The notes beneath the pieces were generated by a model, which was not told the origin of the DNA, searched no databases, and saw only the letters and a program-made list of their open reading frames with translations. This document shows positions 49,640 through 60,314 of a stretch of 64,000 nt of DNA, piece by piece. The translations under genes and the position numbers were made by a program. The stretch covers positions 6,610,499-6,674,498 of the forward strand of contig JAQFVV010000012.1 of the NCBI GenBank assembly GCA_028023455.1, given 5' to 3'. Numbering within the stretch: the stretch's first letter is position 1; each line of letters starts with the position of its first letter. Source of the stretch: Epiperipatus broadwayi (Eukaryota > Onychophora > Udeonychophora > Euonychophora > Peripatidae).

Positions 49640-50080
49640 TGGTAGTACTTATTAAAATCCTATCCAGGTCTATCATACTCACTATCCCCAGACTAATTCC
49701 TAGCTTATATCTGGCATCAGTGAGGAGTTTTGGATTTTGGAACAGTTCTCCAGGTCCTTTAGAATGAAATGTAATGCAGGTCCCTCCAACAGCCATTTTT
49801 TACTTCTCTGTTTTACTATCAAGCTATCTGCTCCAAATTGAAAAACATATAAATATTTTCAATTTGATCCAAATTTTCCTGTAAAGTCATATTAGGTTGA
49901 AAACATTTATATATATTTTTTAGGTTGAGCTGATAGCTTAATAGTAAAGGAGAAAAGTAAAAGAGAGCTGTTGGAAGGAAAGTGTGTAAAATCCTAAAAA
50001 TTCCACATGCACTGTTCTAAGACCCAAAACTCCCCACTAATGAAAGCCATATTGAGTATGACATCCATGGATTAGGATTC
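49640..50080 (-). mobile_element. Palindromic element with hammerhead relic
   Basis: Arms at about 49650-49830 and 49925-50075 are diverged inverted copies (TTTACTATCAAGCTATCTGC versus rc of GCTGATAGCTTAATAGTAAA). The left arm carries the motif order seen in the family-B ribozyme at 37.9 kb. Divergence between arms shows it is old. No TSD found. Confidence 0.6.
49684..49727 (-). ncRNA. Hammerhead ribozyme relic
   Basis: Minus strand: CTCCTCA (49727-49721), CTGATGC for CTGATGA (49720-49714), a 13-nt stem II region, GGAA for GAAA (49700-49697), TTAGTC (49696-49691), TGGGGATA (49690-49683), which pairs with stem I. Two core residues are mutated, so it is not expected to cleave. The right arm keeps only CTCCCCACTAATGA (50028-50041). 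Confidence 0.65.
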
Positions 50081-50566
50081 AATAAGTATTATCATCTGCA
50101 TTTATTAATTACTCAAGCTTCCACTACGTGGTGTAGCAATGGTGAACACAAAGTACATGCTGCTAAACAACAAATGTTTAAGCTGGAGTCACATGATCAT
50201 CACATTTTGTTTTGAACCTTTAGAATAACAAACAATTGTTAAGTCATTGTATGTGTGGGATGTAGATGCAATAAATTTATGTCATTTAATTAAATAACTC
50301 TTAAAATGAAAAGGCAGCATAGTTTGGACTTTTTTTTTTAATGCATTTTGGTGAAATGGAACAACCAAGACATTTTGGGGAATGTGTCAGAACAAGGTTT
50401 AACAAACTTGATGTGATGCAATAACAAGTTAATATTTGATAATAAAAATAATGAGAAATAAAAAATATTTCTTGAATAATAAATCGACTATAAGATTTCT
50501 AACAAAAGTAGAAATAACCATGATTGCTAATAGTGGTCTTAAAAAAGTAACAAATATTAGTGAAGC

Positions 50567-50840
50567 ATTGGTGGCCTATTGGTTAGTGGAGCTGCCTTCC
50601 ATGCAGCCGGCCCAAGTTTGCTTTCTGGCCAATGCTTTGACATATATTGTACCGGTATAAATCCACCACGCTTACTCATACACAGTACCCGAGTTCAAAC
50701 CCAGTCCACGTTTAAGAATAAATTCCCAAAACGCCAACTGAATTCAAACCCAAACCCCGGCATGACCAACCGATGATGACTTTACACCAGCACAGGGATT
50801 ATCCCTATCCTAGCTCAGCTCAGAACATAGACTAAATTCT
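50567..50840 (+). mobile_element. tRNA-Gly(TCC)-derived SINE
   Basis: The first ~71 bp fold as a tRNA: acceptor GCATTGG/CCAATGC, A box in ATTGGTTAGTGG, anticodon arm GCTGC-CTTCCAT-GCAGC with anticodon TCC, and a B box decayed to AGTTTGCTTTC. This closely follows the animal tRNA-Gly pattern, so the SINE head comes from that gene. A ~200-bp GC-richer body follows (GGCATGACCAACCGATGATG, CCTAGCTCAGCTCAG). The 3' tail and TSD are not clear. No protein is made; mobility would rely on a LINE. Confidence 0.75.
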
Positions 50841-51330
50841 TACAGTTAATGATAAATAGGTTTGTTAGACTATAGATATTGGAACGGTCATTCATGTAAC
50901 GTATATATTTAAGTTGCCAATACAGACAGTAAGTGGCTAAATAGACTTAGAGAGTAATAAAGTGGAGGACACCAAAATTTAATTAAGTAAATTGTTTAAT
51001 AAGCCAAATATAAAGCATATAAATATAGTGTTAAATAAGACAAATAGAAAGCACATGAATATAATGTTATATAATAGAAATATACAGCATATAAATATAG
51101 TGTTATACAGTACGGTAAGACTTCATAAATCCTCTTGTATTTGGCTACTAGTCTTTAGTGAACGTTTTATTTAATAAACAAACTTATGCCAATAGCTGGG
51201 TAGTTAAATGATTGACGGGTGGTTAAGAGAATCAGAGTATTTGAGCAATGGAAAAATATTTCTCTAAAGATTTTTATTAACTTATTTTACTAGAATAGGC
51301 TCGAGCCGGAACGTAGACGAACAGTGGAGA

Positions 51331-51535
51331 TGGTTTTATATAAATACGACATAAGAGATAGATGTACTGGTGGTTTTATATAAATACGACATGGAAGATA
51401 GATGAACTGGTGGTTTTATATAAATACGACGTGGAAGATAGATGAACTGGTGGTTTTATATAAATACGACATGGAAGATAGATGAACTGGTGGTTTTATA
51501 TAAATGCGACATGGAAGATAGATGAACTGGTGGTT
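51331..51535 (+). repeat. Minisatellite, 40-bp unit, 5 copies plus
   Basis: Units beginning TGGTTTTATATAAATACGAC start at 51331, 51371, 51411, 51451 and 51491, with a partial one at 51531. Period is exactly 40 bp and few bases differ. Confidence 0.95.
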
Positions 51536-52960
51536 GCCTGGATTCAAAAGCCCTACAGTAATCAATTGCGGTGCATTAACGGAATACCGGGCGGCTTGTA
51601 CTTTGACAAGGCTTAATGCCCCCAAGTAGCTCCGGGACACGACAACCAGCCGGGATCATTTCGAACCCCGGTGATCCAAGAGATTACCGGGAAAGAAAAA
51701 CTGCTTTCATTCCCCAATGGTAGAATGGCGAGACGCTAACTTCAGCGAAGGGAAGGCATTGCCACAGACATCACGGACGAGAACTTGAAATGGATTTTTT
51801 AAAAGAAATTATATAAAACCTGGAAACTATTAGTCTGTTTCTACGCCACAGGCTGAGATCCTTATCCCAATAAAAACATAGCGAAATTAAACTGAAGGTG
51901 AAAAACAATAATTAGTTAATTTTACTCTGGGACTCTTAACCCTTCAGGTTGACAGGCGGTAGCGACAGTATTAAATTATTCAGTGAATTATTTCTCATAT
52001 TATACATAACATTAATGAACACTTTGAAACCATTATACATATATTTTACGATCGAACCTTAGATTGCAATTATAGGACAAATTAACATAGACTAATAAAG
52101 TGACTTAACATTTATCAACTCGGAATGTGAAAGAATATTTAATTCAGAAAATGGAATTACTTTTAAAATAACTTGATCGATAGTACACTAGTTTACTATT
52201 GGCATCGTTTGTTTATGGAATAAGCAACACACAAAACAATATAAATGCATTCATTTAAATGATTATTACGATTAATTACAAATGTTATAAATTATTTCTA
52301 AAGACTAGAGCAGAGGGTTAAAAAAAAGAAAAGAAAATTTACTGACAGATTAAACAATAGCATTATAAATGATATAAAAACTTACATATGATTCACTTGA
52401 TTGATAACATTAAGCACGGAAGAAAATTAAAGTTCGTGTAACAAAGTTACTCTTCTTTCTTCATCCAGCTTGGCTTGTGACGAACGTAGGCGCGCATTTT
52501 TGAAAGTTATTTGTAAGGCATAGTAAATTTTGAGATTGGAAGTTGGAAATTCTGAAGTATATGAAACATGATCAAACAGCGGCACGAGGATCCATATTGG
52601 CGGGCAGAGACCAGCTCCTGGCAATTAGCCCATCAACATTGCGATTCACTGGTAAACTTCTTAATAAGATATTTGAATTATTATTAACTGCTGTGTTGTC
52701 TCGAGACTACCTCTCTCAAACACCACAAAAGTTAGAATGTCAGTTTTTTCTAGAATTTGCCACTGCTGACCTTTCCGACTTGTTTTTGTTTTAGGCTCCG
52801 CCTACTTCCTCAAGCTTGACCAACAATCAATTATCTGTTTTTAGCCATCTTTTAATTTAATACGCTATTTTTAAATTGACATAATAATTACATATAAAAT
52901 TCCTTACTAATTTTGAATACAACTTAATTGCTCTGAACATTTGTGCAATTAGATTTTAAT

Positions 52961-53005
52961 TAAAAACACTGATCAAAGGAATGTGATTTTTGATCAGTAT
53001 TTTTA
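52961..53005. repeat. Hairpin, 17-bp arms
   Basis: TAAAAACACTGATCAAA (52961-52977) pairs with TTTGATCAGTATTTTTA (52989-53005), with one mismatch and an 11-nt loop. Confidence 0.7.
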
Positions 53006-53256
53006 GACGACTTTATACACTTTTAAACTTAAATTTAAAACAAATACGCCCGCACTGAAACTTTAAATTAAATGATATAAATCCACAAACCACGCACACA
53101 CGAATATTATTTCATGGTTTGTGACATTTATATACGGAAACTTTACATATTTATTTATAAACTATAGAATATATAACTAATTTATATTATAACTTAAAAT
53201 AGACAAAATCTCACTGCGGGCGAACAGTAGTTTGAATTACCGTACATAAAACACCT

Positions 53257-53290
53257 GAAACGAAGATCGGTTCTCCGATCTGTCTGTTTC
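53257..53290. repeat. GC-rich hairpin
   Basis: AGATCGG (53264-53270), TTCT loop, CCGATCT (53275-53281), with outer GAAAC/GTTTC. It lies at the right edge of the CpG-richer segment. Confidence 0.6.
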
Positions 53291-53300
53291 AATATATATA

Positions 53301-55600
53301 TAAAATTAACTAGTATTTGGAAATTATTGGAATAATTTTTTTTTGTATGATTGTATTTATAAATATTTAACATTTTGTTATGATATATAATGGGTTGTTA
53401 AAATTATTAATAGACAGTATTTAAATAGAAATATATTTTTTTTAATGGCTTATGCTTTTTATCTATACTTGTGAATTTTCAAGTAAACCAAGATGGCAGC
53501 CCTTATTTTTGATAAATCTCCAGTTTCAAGGGTGTTTACAAAAAAAATACCTGCTAGGAAATGCCGTATTTAATAGTTACATTTCATTTTTTATTACTAT
53601 TTTTTTATTTTAAAAAATCATTGTGGAAAAAGTGTATTTTCTTTCTCTTTTTTGGGATTAACTTATTAACAGAAAAATGAAAAAACATATAGAAATACAA
53701 TATTTACATTTTATTCATGTTGGCAGTGTGCAATCATATTATGACCATAATCACACACTTTTCGGAGAGCAGGATTCCATACTTTTGGAAATAGTCCATT
53801 GTATCAGTTCTGTGACAGGAAGGTCCCAAATTTTTATCATTATAACAATTTACCAAAAAAAAAAAAAAAATGCTAACGAAAAAAAACACAGAATTGAACC
53901 AAAGTACAACAATGTTAAGAGCATTTTACTTCCCACATTATAAGTATTAAAAAAAATTAATATAAAGCTTCTTAATGAAATTTGTCAAAATTTATTCCTT
54001 TTTTTTTTAAATCAACAATCAGTTTATTAATTTTGTTTTAATTTAACAACTAACACATCTTTAGTAAGATTGTAGGCCTTCAAAACTGTACATACACCAA
54101 AAAGTACAGCATGCCATCTTAGTTTACTTGAAAACCCATAAGTACCTTTTTATTTAATATTTATTAATATAGTCATTACTTCTAAAATAAATTTGACAGG
54201 AAGTGTTTTACTATTATGTTTCTGTATTTAAAATTCTCACTAATAAAAATTGTGAAGTTTTGTATGATATCTGATGTGTTTTAACAAATTTTTATAAAAT
54301 TCAAAATCAAATTTTTTTAATATAATCTTTATTGAATTAAAATATTAAATTTGTCTCATGTTGTATATATATTTAATAACCTCCACATCATATCACATAT
54401 GGAAAAAAGAAATGAAATTGCATTATTCAATGTGTGCTTGTTTAATTAAAAAAACATATATATATATTAATCTTTAACTAAATTTAAAGTTTATATCTGG
54501 GTTACAGATAATCTCTAGTTTAATAAAAGATTAGTGATAATTATTATTGTATGTATCTGGAATGGATTATGGCAAAGTTGTGTGTGGAATAAGATTAACA
54601 CTTGTAAATTAAAATGTAACAATTGTCTAACTTTGTGTTTATTGGTGACTGAAACTTCTATTCTCGAAGCTGTAAGTCTTATATGTTATCACCACCTTTG
54701 GTTTCACAAATTAATGAGCACAGATTTAATAATCAAGATGTTATAGTTAGGAGAAATCTTTAGTTTACATCTTATATTAAAATTGAAATTATTTTATCTT
54801 TCTTTATATGTATTTTAAAAAATATATTTTAAAAAATCTATATACTTTAATTGATATGGAGATATATTTGTAAATAAAGATAAATTTATTTAAAAAATGT
54901 CATTTATAATAAATGTTGCTATTTAATGCAGATTTCATTTTGTAAATCAAATTAATTAAATTGTTTTTAAAATGTTGTGTTAATCTGATTAGAATTCTTG
55001 ATCGTATTAAATTGTAAGTAAACTTTTCCGTTAATTATCCAAACACTTAAGAAAACAAGAGCTGAGTTATTTTTAAAAAAAAAATGGAATGGAAGATTAG
55101 GCCTGAGGGATATCCAAGATCCAGATACTCCGCGTTTAAAGGTAAATGACTAAACTAGAGATTGAAATATACCACTTGACCTTTATCATAATTCAGTCAC
55201 CTAAAAAGTAAATAATCATGAGTAATATATTAATTTGTATTATATAAGTATCGTTCATATCTAATCTATATCAACAAATTAATTAAACTCGTAGACTATG
55301 TATCTGACTTATATCAACAAACTAATTAAGTGTGTAGGCTATATATATATTGTATTGTAGAACTTTTTTTAAATATATGTGTGTTTGCGTGAATAAATTT
55401 AAGAGTAAACTCGATTACTTTTTATCATTGGTTTCATTTATTAAACAGATTAACTAACTTCTGAATTTTGACAGTGGATAACTCTTATAGTTGGGAGCTT
55501 ACAACACAGTAGATAGAAATAGGGTTTCGGATAATAGTGATTAGCACATTCACATACTATGTTCATAATTTACATTTTAAGTTTGGCTGAATGAACCATA
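53301..55600. other. No recognisable element
   Basis: AT-rich; no supported feature. An 88-codon frame at 53677-53943 has no known motif. Confidence 0.4.
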
Positions 55601-55613
55601 AAATTATCTCCGG

Positions 55614-55847
55614 TTACAAGTAATTGTAGTATTTTTTTCCCCAAAATGTAATCTGTTTTGGTGATATGTTTCCATCTATATTAATAATCTGACCAATGTA
55701 TTTGTAACTGTTAACTTCTTCTAAGTCATCATAATCAATCTTTATTTTCATATTTTCAGCAAATCGATTAAACATTAATTTAGTCTTTTTAACATTTATC
55801 TTTAGTCCTACTTTCCTAATTTCATCTGATAACTCCTGCAACATTGA
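55614..55847 (-). pseudogene. RTE reverse transcriptase, inverted fragment
   Basis: Minus-strand frame of 76 codons. MLQELSDEIRKVGLKINVKK, then TKLMFN, then EEVNSYKYIGQIINIDGNIS is the segment after the YADD box in RTE-type reverse transcriptases (GLxxNxxKT...YLGQ). The last residues before 55614 no longer match and belong to flanking DNA. Confidence 0.8.
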
Positions 55848-56367
55848 TCATAGAATTAAACTTGGTTGGAGTGCTTTTGGTAGAAATAGCTTGATACTAA
55901 AAGGAAATATGCCCATGTGTTTGAAAAGGAAGGTTTTTAACAAATGTAATTTACCAGTTCTTACTTATGGATCTGAGACTTGGACATTTAATAGAAGAGC
56001 AATATAGAGATTCCAGACCACTCAAAGAAGTATGGAGAGATGCATGTTGGGAGTAAGAATAAGAGATCAAAAATGCAATGTATGGGTAAGAGAACAAACA
56101 GATGTTACTGACCTCATTGAAAAAAATAAAAGATTAAAGCGGAGTTGGGCTGGACATATGGCAAGAAGAGATAATAATAGATGGACAATTGAAATCTTTA
56201 ACTGGATTCCAAGAGATTGTAAAAGACCCAGAAAGAGACCACATGTGAAATGGATGGATGAAATAAGAAAGTGTGCAGGGGTGATGTGGAGAAGAGAAGC
56301 TAAAGATTGGAGAAGATGGATTAAACTTGGAGAGAAATTCATCCTGCAATGGATTGATAATGGTTGA
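55848..56367 (+). pseudogene. RTE polymerase C-terminal region
   Basis: Reads HRIKLGWSAFGRNSL, CLKRKVFNKCNLPVLTYGSE, one TAG at 56006-56008, then a 111-codon open stretch (56032-56367): MERCMLGVRIRDQKCNVWVR, SWAGHMARRDNNRW, RPRKRPHVKWMDEI, ending QQW-like LQWIDNG. This is the standard C-terminus of RTE-type LINE polymerases. Few lesions, so this copy is younger than the one at 49.1 kb. Confidence 0.85.
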
Positions 56368-56385
56368 TGATGATGACCCTGAATA

Positions 56386-57015
56386 TTAAATATATATATA
56401 CTATTTTAATATTATGTAGTCTTTACTATTGATTATAGAAGAATTCTACTTCCATAAACATTAAGTTTTTTGTTAGTAGTTTTGATAATAGTTGTGTCAA
56501 TATAAAACACTATGAGAACTATTTTTGCATATTATGTTAAAAATTCTATGAATCAAAGTCAGTGATGTGATTAATAGGAATCAGTTTGTTAAGACTTAAT
56601 AATAGGATGATATAAATATTTTATTTTTTAAGAATCTGTATTATTTGTGTTAAGAAAATGATCAAAGGTTCCATGAGAAAATTAGAAAATTTTTAAACTT
56701 ATTAAGTAACAATATTGTTGAAATTTTGATCCATTATAACAAACTATGGCTGTACTGTTATAGGGAATACTTCATAATAAAGGAAATGAGCAGAATAAAA
56801 ATTATTGATATGATGATCTGTAGAAAAAATACAAATCTTAATTAGGCCACAAGTGTTGAAAAAAAATTGAAAAAATAGATACTATTGACCAGGCTAGTAA
56901 ACAACAAATCAATCTTATTTATATAATTTGATTTGATTAATTAATGCTTTAGCCAAGCTAAAATTATATTATTTGACCATGGATAAAATGCATAAAAAAT
57001 ATTAATAACTAAAAT
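56386..57015. other. No recognisable element
   Basis: AT-rich; nothing recognised. Confidence 0.4.
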
Positions 57016-57147
57016 ACAGGCTTATTATATACCTGCATCAATATATGTAATATGTAGGGTTACAAGCACAGACTTTCACACTACCCACCACTCTCCACTC
57101 TATCTCATAACACCGATGCACTTGATAACATATATGTCGAAAAGATA

Positions 57148-57208
57148 AATAATCAACAATATATGTTTTTCGTGCTAAACCAGCAATAATCAGTTGGTCC
57201 AGATTATC
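57148..57208 (-). ncRNA. Hammerhead ribozyme, left arm, core mutated
   Basis: Same architecture as 6.1 kb, but the core reads CTGATTA instead of CTGATGA (57195-57189 region). GAAA (57171-57168) and stem I are kept. Inactivity is expected. Confidence 0.75.
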
Positions 57209-57482
57209 ATCTCTACACACACACACACACACACCTATATATATATATGCAATAAATGCTTAGATATATATATATTAAGATAGCCAATCTTCATACTTTA
57301 ATCTGGTGTGACAAGAATCTCGGCATCAGGGTGGCCTTTGAGCATTCCATCATCAGATTTTCAATTGGATGGACAGTTGAAAAGTTGCAGTGTGGAATGG
57401 ATTGAAGCCTGTCCATTAAAGTATGAACATTGGCTATCTTGATATATATCTGAGCACTTATTGCATATATATGTGTAGAGAT

Positions 57483-57543
57483 GATAATCTGGACCAACTG
57501 ATGATTGCTGGTTTAGCATGAAATACATATATTGGTGATTATT
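57483..57543 (+). ncRNA. Hammerhead ribozyme, right arm, core intact
   Basis: GATAATC (57483-57489), bulge TGG, ACCAA (57493-57497), CTGATGA (57498-57504), stem II TGCT/AGCA (within 57505-57519), GAAA (57520-57523), TACATATA (57524-57531) with predicted cleavage after 57531, TTGGT (57532-57536), GATTATT (57537-57543). Stem I pairs fully (one G-U). The first pair of stem II is U-U, which could reduce activity. Confidence 0.8.
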
Positions 57544-57640
57544 TATCTTTTTGACATATATGTGTTCAAATCCATTAGTGTTATGAGATAGAGTGAAGAG
57601 TGGTGGGTCATGTGAAAGTCTGTGTTCATATACTCTATAT

Positions 57641-59279
57641 AAAAAGATATTAAGTTTATTGGGAAAATTTTTATCTACTTAAATATTACCTGCTTCAGTA
57701 AGGATTTGCACTTTTGATTATAGAAGAGGCATGCTATAATACTAAGCACCATAATTAGAGAATAACATTACACAATAATGACAAAAAAAAATGTGACCAC
57801 CTGAAGATACTTTGTTTTGAAAATCTAATTCTTTGTCAAAATGCTTGAAAAGTTGAGCGAACATGATCAGCATAAAGATGAATATACTTTGGACAATACT
57901 ACAACATATCTACTTTTCGTAAGTCTAATGATGGGGCTACAGATTCTTATTAGTAAAGCATGAGTAAATAGAATCTAATTGTTAATCAAAGCATATATAT
58001 CAGCTCTTTAGATTAAGCAAAAAAATTGAAAAATTAGCCTTTATTATTAGAACGGATCACTGATGTATAAAATCTTCATGTCAGATATGGGTGAAAAAAG
58101 GTGAAAGGAAATTTTTGAATAGTTGAAATAGAATTTTTATAAACCCTATGGACCTATAATAGAAGGGGTCCAGCTGCTATAAAATATTTTAAGCTATATT
58201 GGGCAATAGATAACCATTCAAAAAAAGTGTTTAACTATAATACTAGTACTAATATTAATAAGAAGCCATTGTTCAAGATATTGTCAGGGCATCTTATCCC
58301 AACAATTTAAATTAAATTGAGATACTGGAATATCCCATTGTACTCGCCATAACATTTTATCTGACAGCCAATCAGATGTTATGAAATTGCGCATAATAAA
58401 AAATGTGAAATCTTATATAGTAACTCTGGAAAATAGGAATAGAGCAAAGTGAATAATCAAGATATCTCTGTTGGTGATCAAATATTAGCACTAAGTTCTA
58501 GGATAATTCAACTATCATGAGACAAGGAACTTAAATAGATAATCACATATTTAAAACAACAATTTTACTATTTTTACCATTTCAACAAAAATTTTAAATG
58601 GCATTCAGAAAATAAATAGTGATTTTAGGAGAAATAGTTTGAGATTTGAACTCATAATTAATGACAGTTTATTTCTGGGGATAAGTCATTTTTCAGAACT
58701 CGGAATGTCATTTTAATTAGACTTGTATATTGACATGTTTCTTTGATTGTGTTGATAATATCAGGATACCTTTTTTTTTTTAATTAATGCTTTTTTATTA
58801 TTATTTACAAAAAATGTACAGATACTAAAAAGATTGATAACTGAATACAAATAATTTACTAATTTTGATATACCAAGATTACCTATCAATCTACTATTCT
58901 TTGAGCTTTTAAAACATTCACTGTCCTTACTAAAACATCAGTTTACATTTTTATCAAAGCATTTTTATTAATAATACATTGTGAATTCATGTTTATATTT
59001 ATTATACAAAATCTGCTTTAATATGAGCAAATATAGATGGATTTTAAATACTTCTCTTATCACGTGCTCTTAAAACATATATTTTTGAAAAAAAAATTAT
59101 GTTAGTGTAATAAAAATGCTGGATTTTTGTCTTTTTGCTTTATTTAGTTTTGGTAAAATGAATATTTCTATGTGAGTATTTATTGCATTAGTTTTCCAGT
59201 ATCATTGTTACGATTTAAAAGTAGAAATTCCTAATTCTAAAGCATTGAACAACTAGTGTTATGAAATGATATATTTGTT
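57641..59279. other. No recognisable element
   Basis: AT-rich; nothing recognised. Confidence 0.4.
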
Positions 59280-59690
59280 GATAAAAACGGAATTGAAGAT
59301 AATAAACGTTTATATTATAACTTAGTTACACTTAATTTTATTTCGAGCACATTTCTTTATGGAACAGAAAATTGGATAAAGAGAGAAAAATTAATTTAGA
59401 GAAAACAGATGTACAATAAACCCACCAGCATTTTAAAGGAATAAGTGAAAAGAACTCATTTATTGGAAAAATTATGGATCAGAAAAAATGAATTAGATTC
59501 ATGCAGATATGTTGAAAGGATCTTAGAATAGAAAGAAGATAACTAAACAATTCTGAAAAAAGATATTAGAATAAATTGGGCTTAGTTTATAAATAATATG
59601 ACTGATTATTTCAAGTTTGAATTGATATGCAGTCACAAACATGTTAAATTAGATAATGATGGCCTCTAACTTGGTAGTAATATTTATCTC
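59280..59690 (+). pseudogene. LINE 3' relic
   Basis: One frame reads RLYYNLVTLNFISSTFLYGT then ENWIKREKLI, a decayed form of the (L/F)LYGxExW box found C-terminal to RT in RTE- and jockey-type LINEs. LEKLWIRKNELDSCRYVER and INNMTDYFKFELI follow, broken by several stops. Clade not assigned. Confidence 0.4.
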
Positions 59691-60314
59691 AAAATTTGCA
59701 ACATAGTTTATTAACTTCAAAAAACTTTATCTTTTTTTTTATAACCGCCCCTCCCGCACTTACACACATATATAATCATAATAAAAATAATCAATATAAC
59801 GAATAAATAGTCTTTCAATCTGCAGAAGGACTTTCGGTTATTTTCTTAAACCTGCCTCAACTGCCATTAAATTCAAACAAAACAAAAACAAAAAAAACCG
59901 AAGCAACGGACATTTTACTAATATTATATATATATCTTTATTCCTCTCATTATTTTTAATGAATTTTCCATTTACTGAAACGATGTTCACAATTTTAAAT
60001 ACTTTAACTTTTTATTTGTTTTTGAAAAAATAACAAAAAGAAATTCATTGAAAAGTGTAAAAAATACAAATGAAAATAATTTTCGTTTAATATATACATA
60101 AGAATGCATAATAAAACTTATTTGCAATAACATGTAATATAGTAAAATAATGTACAACAATCAACAATTGATATAAATAACATTCACAAAGAACATAGCA
60201 AAAACAGTACAACTTTATTCCAATTCCAGAAGAGGATGAACAATGGTTTCTAATTAACTGGTCTTAGTATGTATATTAAGTTCTTCTCCCAAAGAAGAAA
60301 TAGAATAATTAGGC

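Larger units (their letters stand above)
51536..53300. other. CpG-richer, GC-elevated segment of unknown role
   Basis: From 51.54 to 51.80 kb, and again at 52.43-52.80 and 53.04-53.28 kb, CpG dinucleotides are frequent (GGAATACCGGGCGG, ACGAACGTAGGCGCGC, CCCGCACTG). Elsewhere in the window they are rare. No ORF here has a recognisable domain. It could be a weakly methylated promoter or first exon of a host gene, or a young mobile insertion. An LTR-like stretch with a TATA-like box and AATAAA at about 50867-51176 lies just before the minisatellite, but its boundaries are not convincing. Confidence 0.35.
55614..56385 (+). mobile_element. RTE-type LINE, 5'-truncated with 5' inversion
   Basis: One RTE copy in two opposed pieces. 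The upstream coding part lies on the minus strand (55847 down to about 55640). The following part lies on the plus strand (55848-56370) and ends in GGTTGATGATGATGA, the simple-repeat tail usual for RTE. Protein order shows the pieces were once contiguous: the inverted piece stops at about DGNISP and the plus piece starts at HRIKLGW, adjacent in RTE polymerases. Left end, junction and orientation fit the twin-priming product of target-primed reverse transcription. No clear TSD. Confidence 0.8.
57016..57640. mobile_element. Hammerhead family-A palindrome, two ribozymes
   Basis: Two inverted copies of the family-A unit (arms about 57060-57302 and 57414-57620) around a 111-bp centre that matches the family's CATCATCAGATTTTCAAT block. 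The left arm also contains (CA)n and (TA)n runs (57214-57248). Each arm has one hammerhead, read outward. Possible TSD: AAAAAATATTAA near 56994 and AAAAAGATATTAA near 57640, not exact. No coding frame. Confidence 0.7.

Noticed and set aside
51640-51700. tRNA 3' half (GGGGTTCGAAATGATCCC on the minus strand)
   Set aside because: The T arm does not fold properly and there is no A box at tRNA distance.
57795-57850. CTGAAGA...GAAA as a possible hammerhead
   Set aside because: No paired stem II and no closing stem I; the motif is short and expected by chance.
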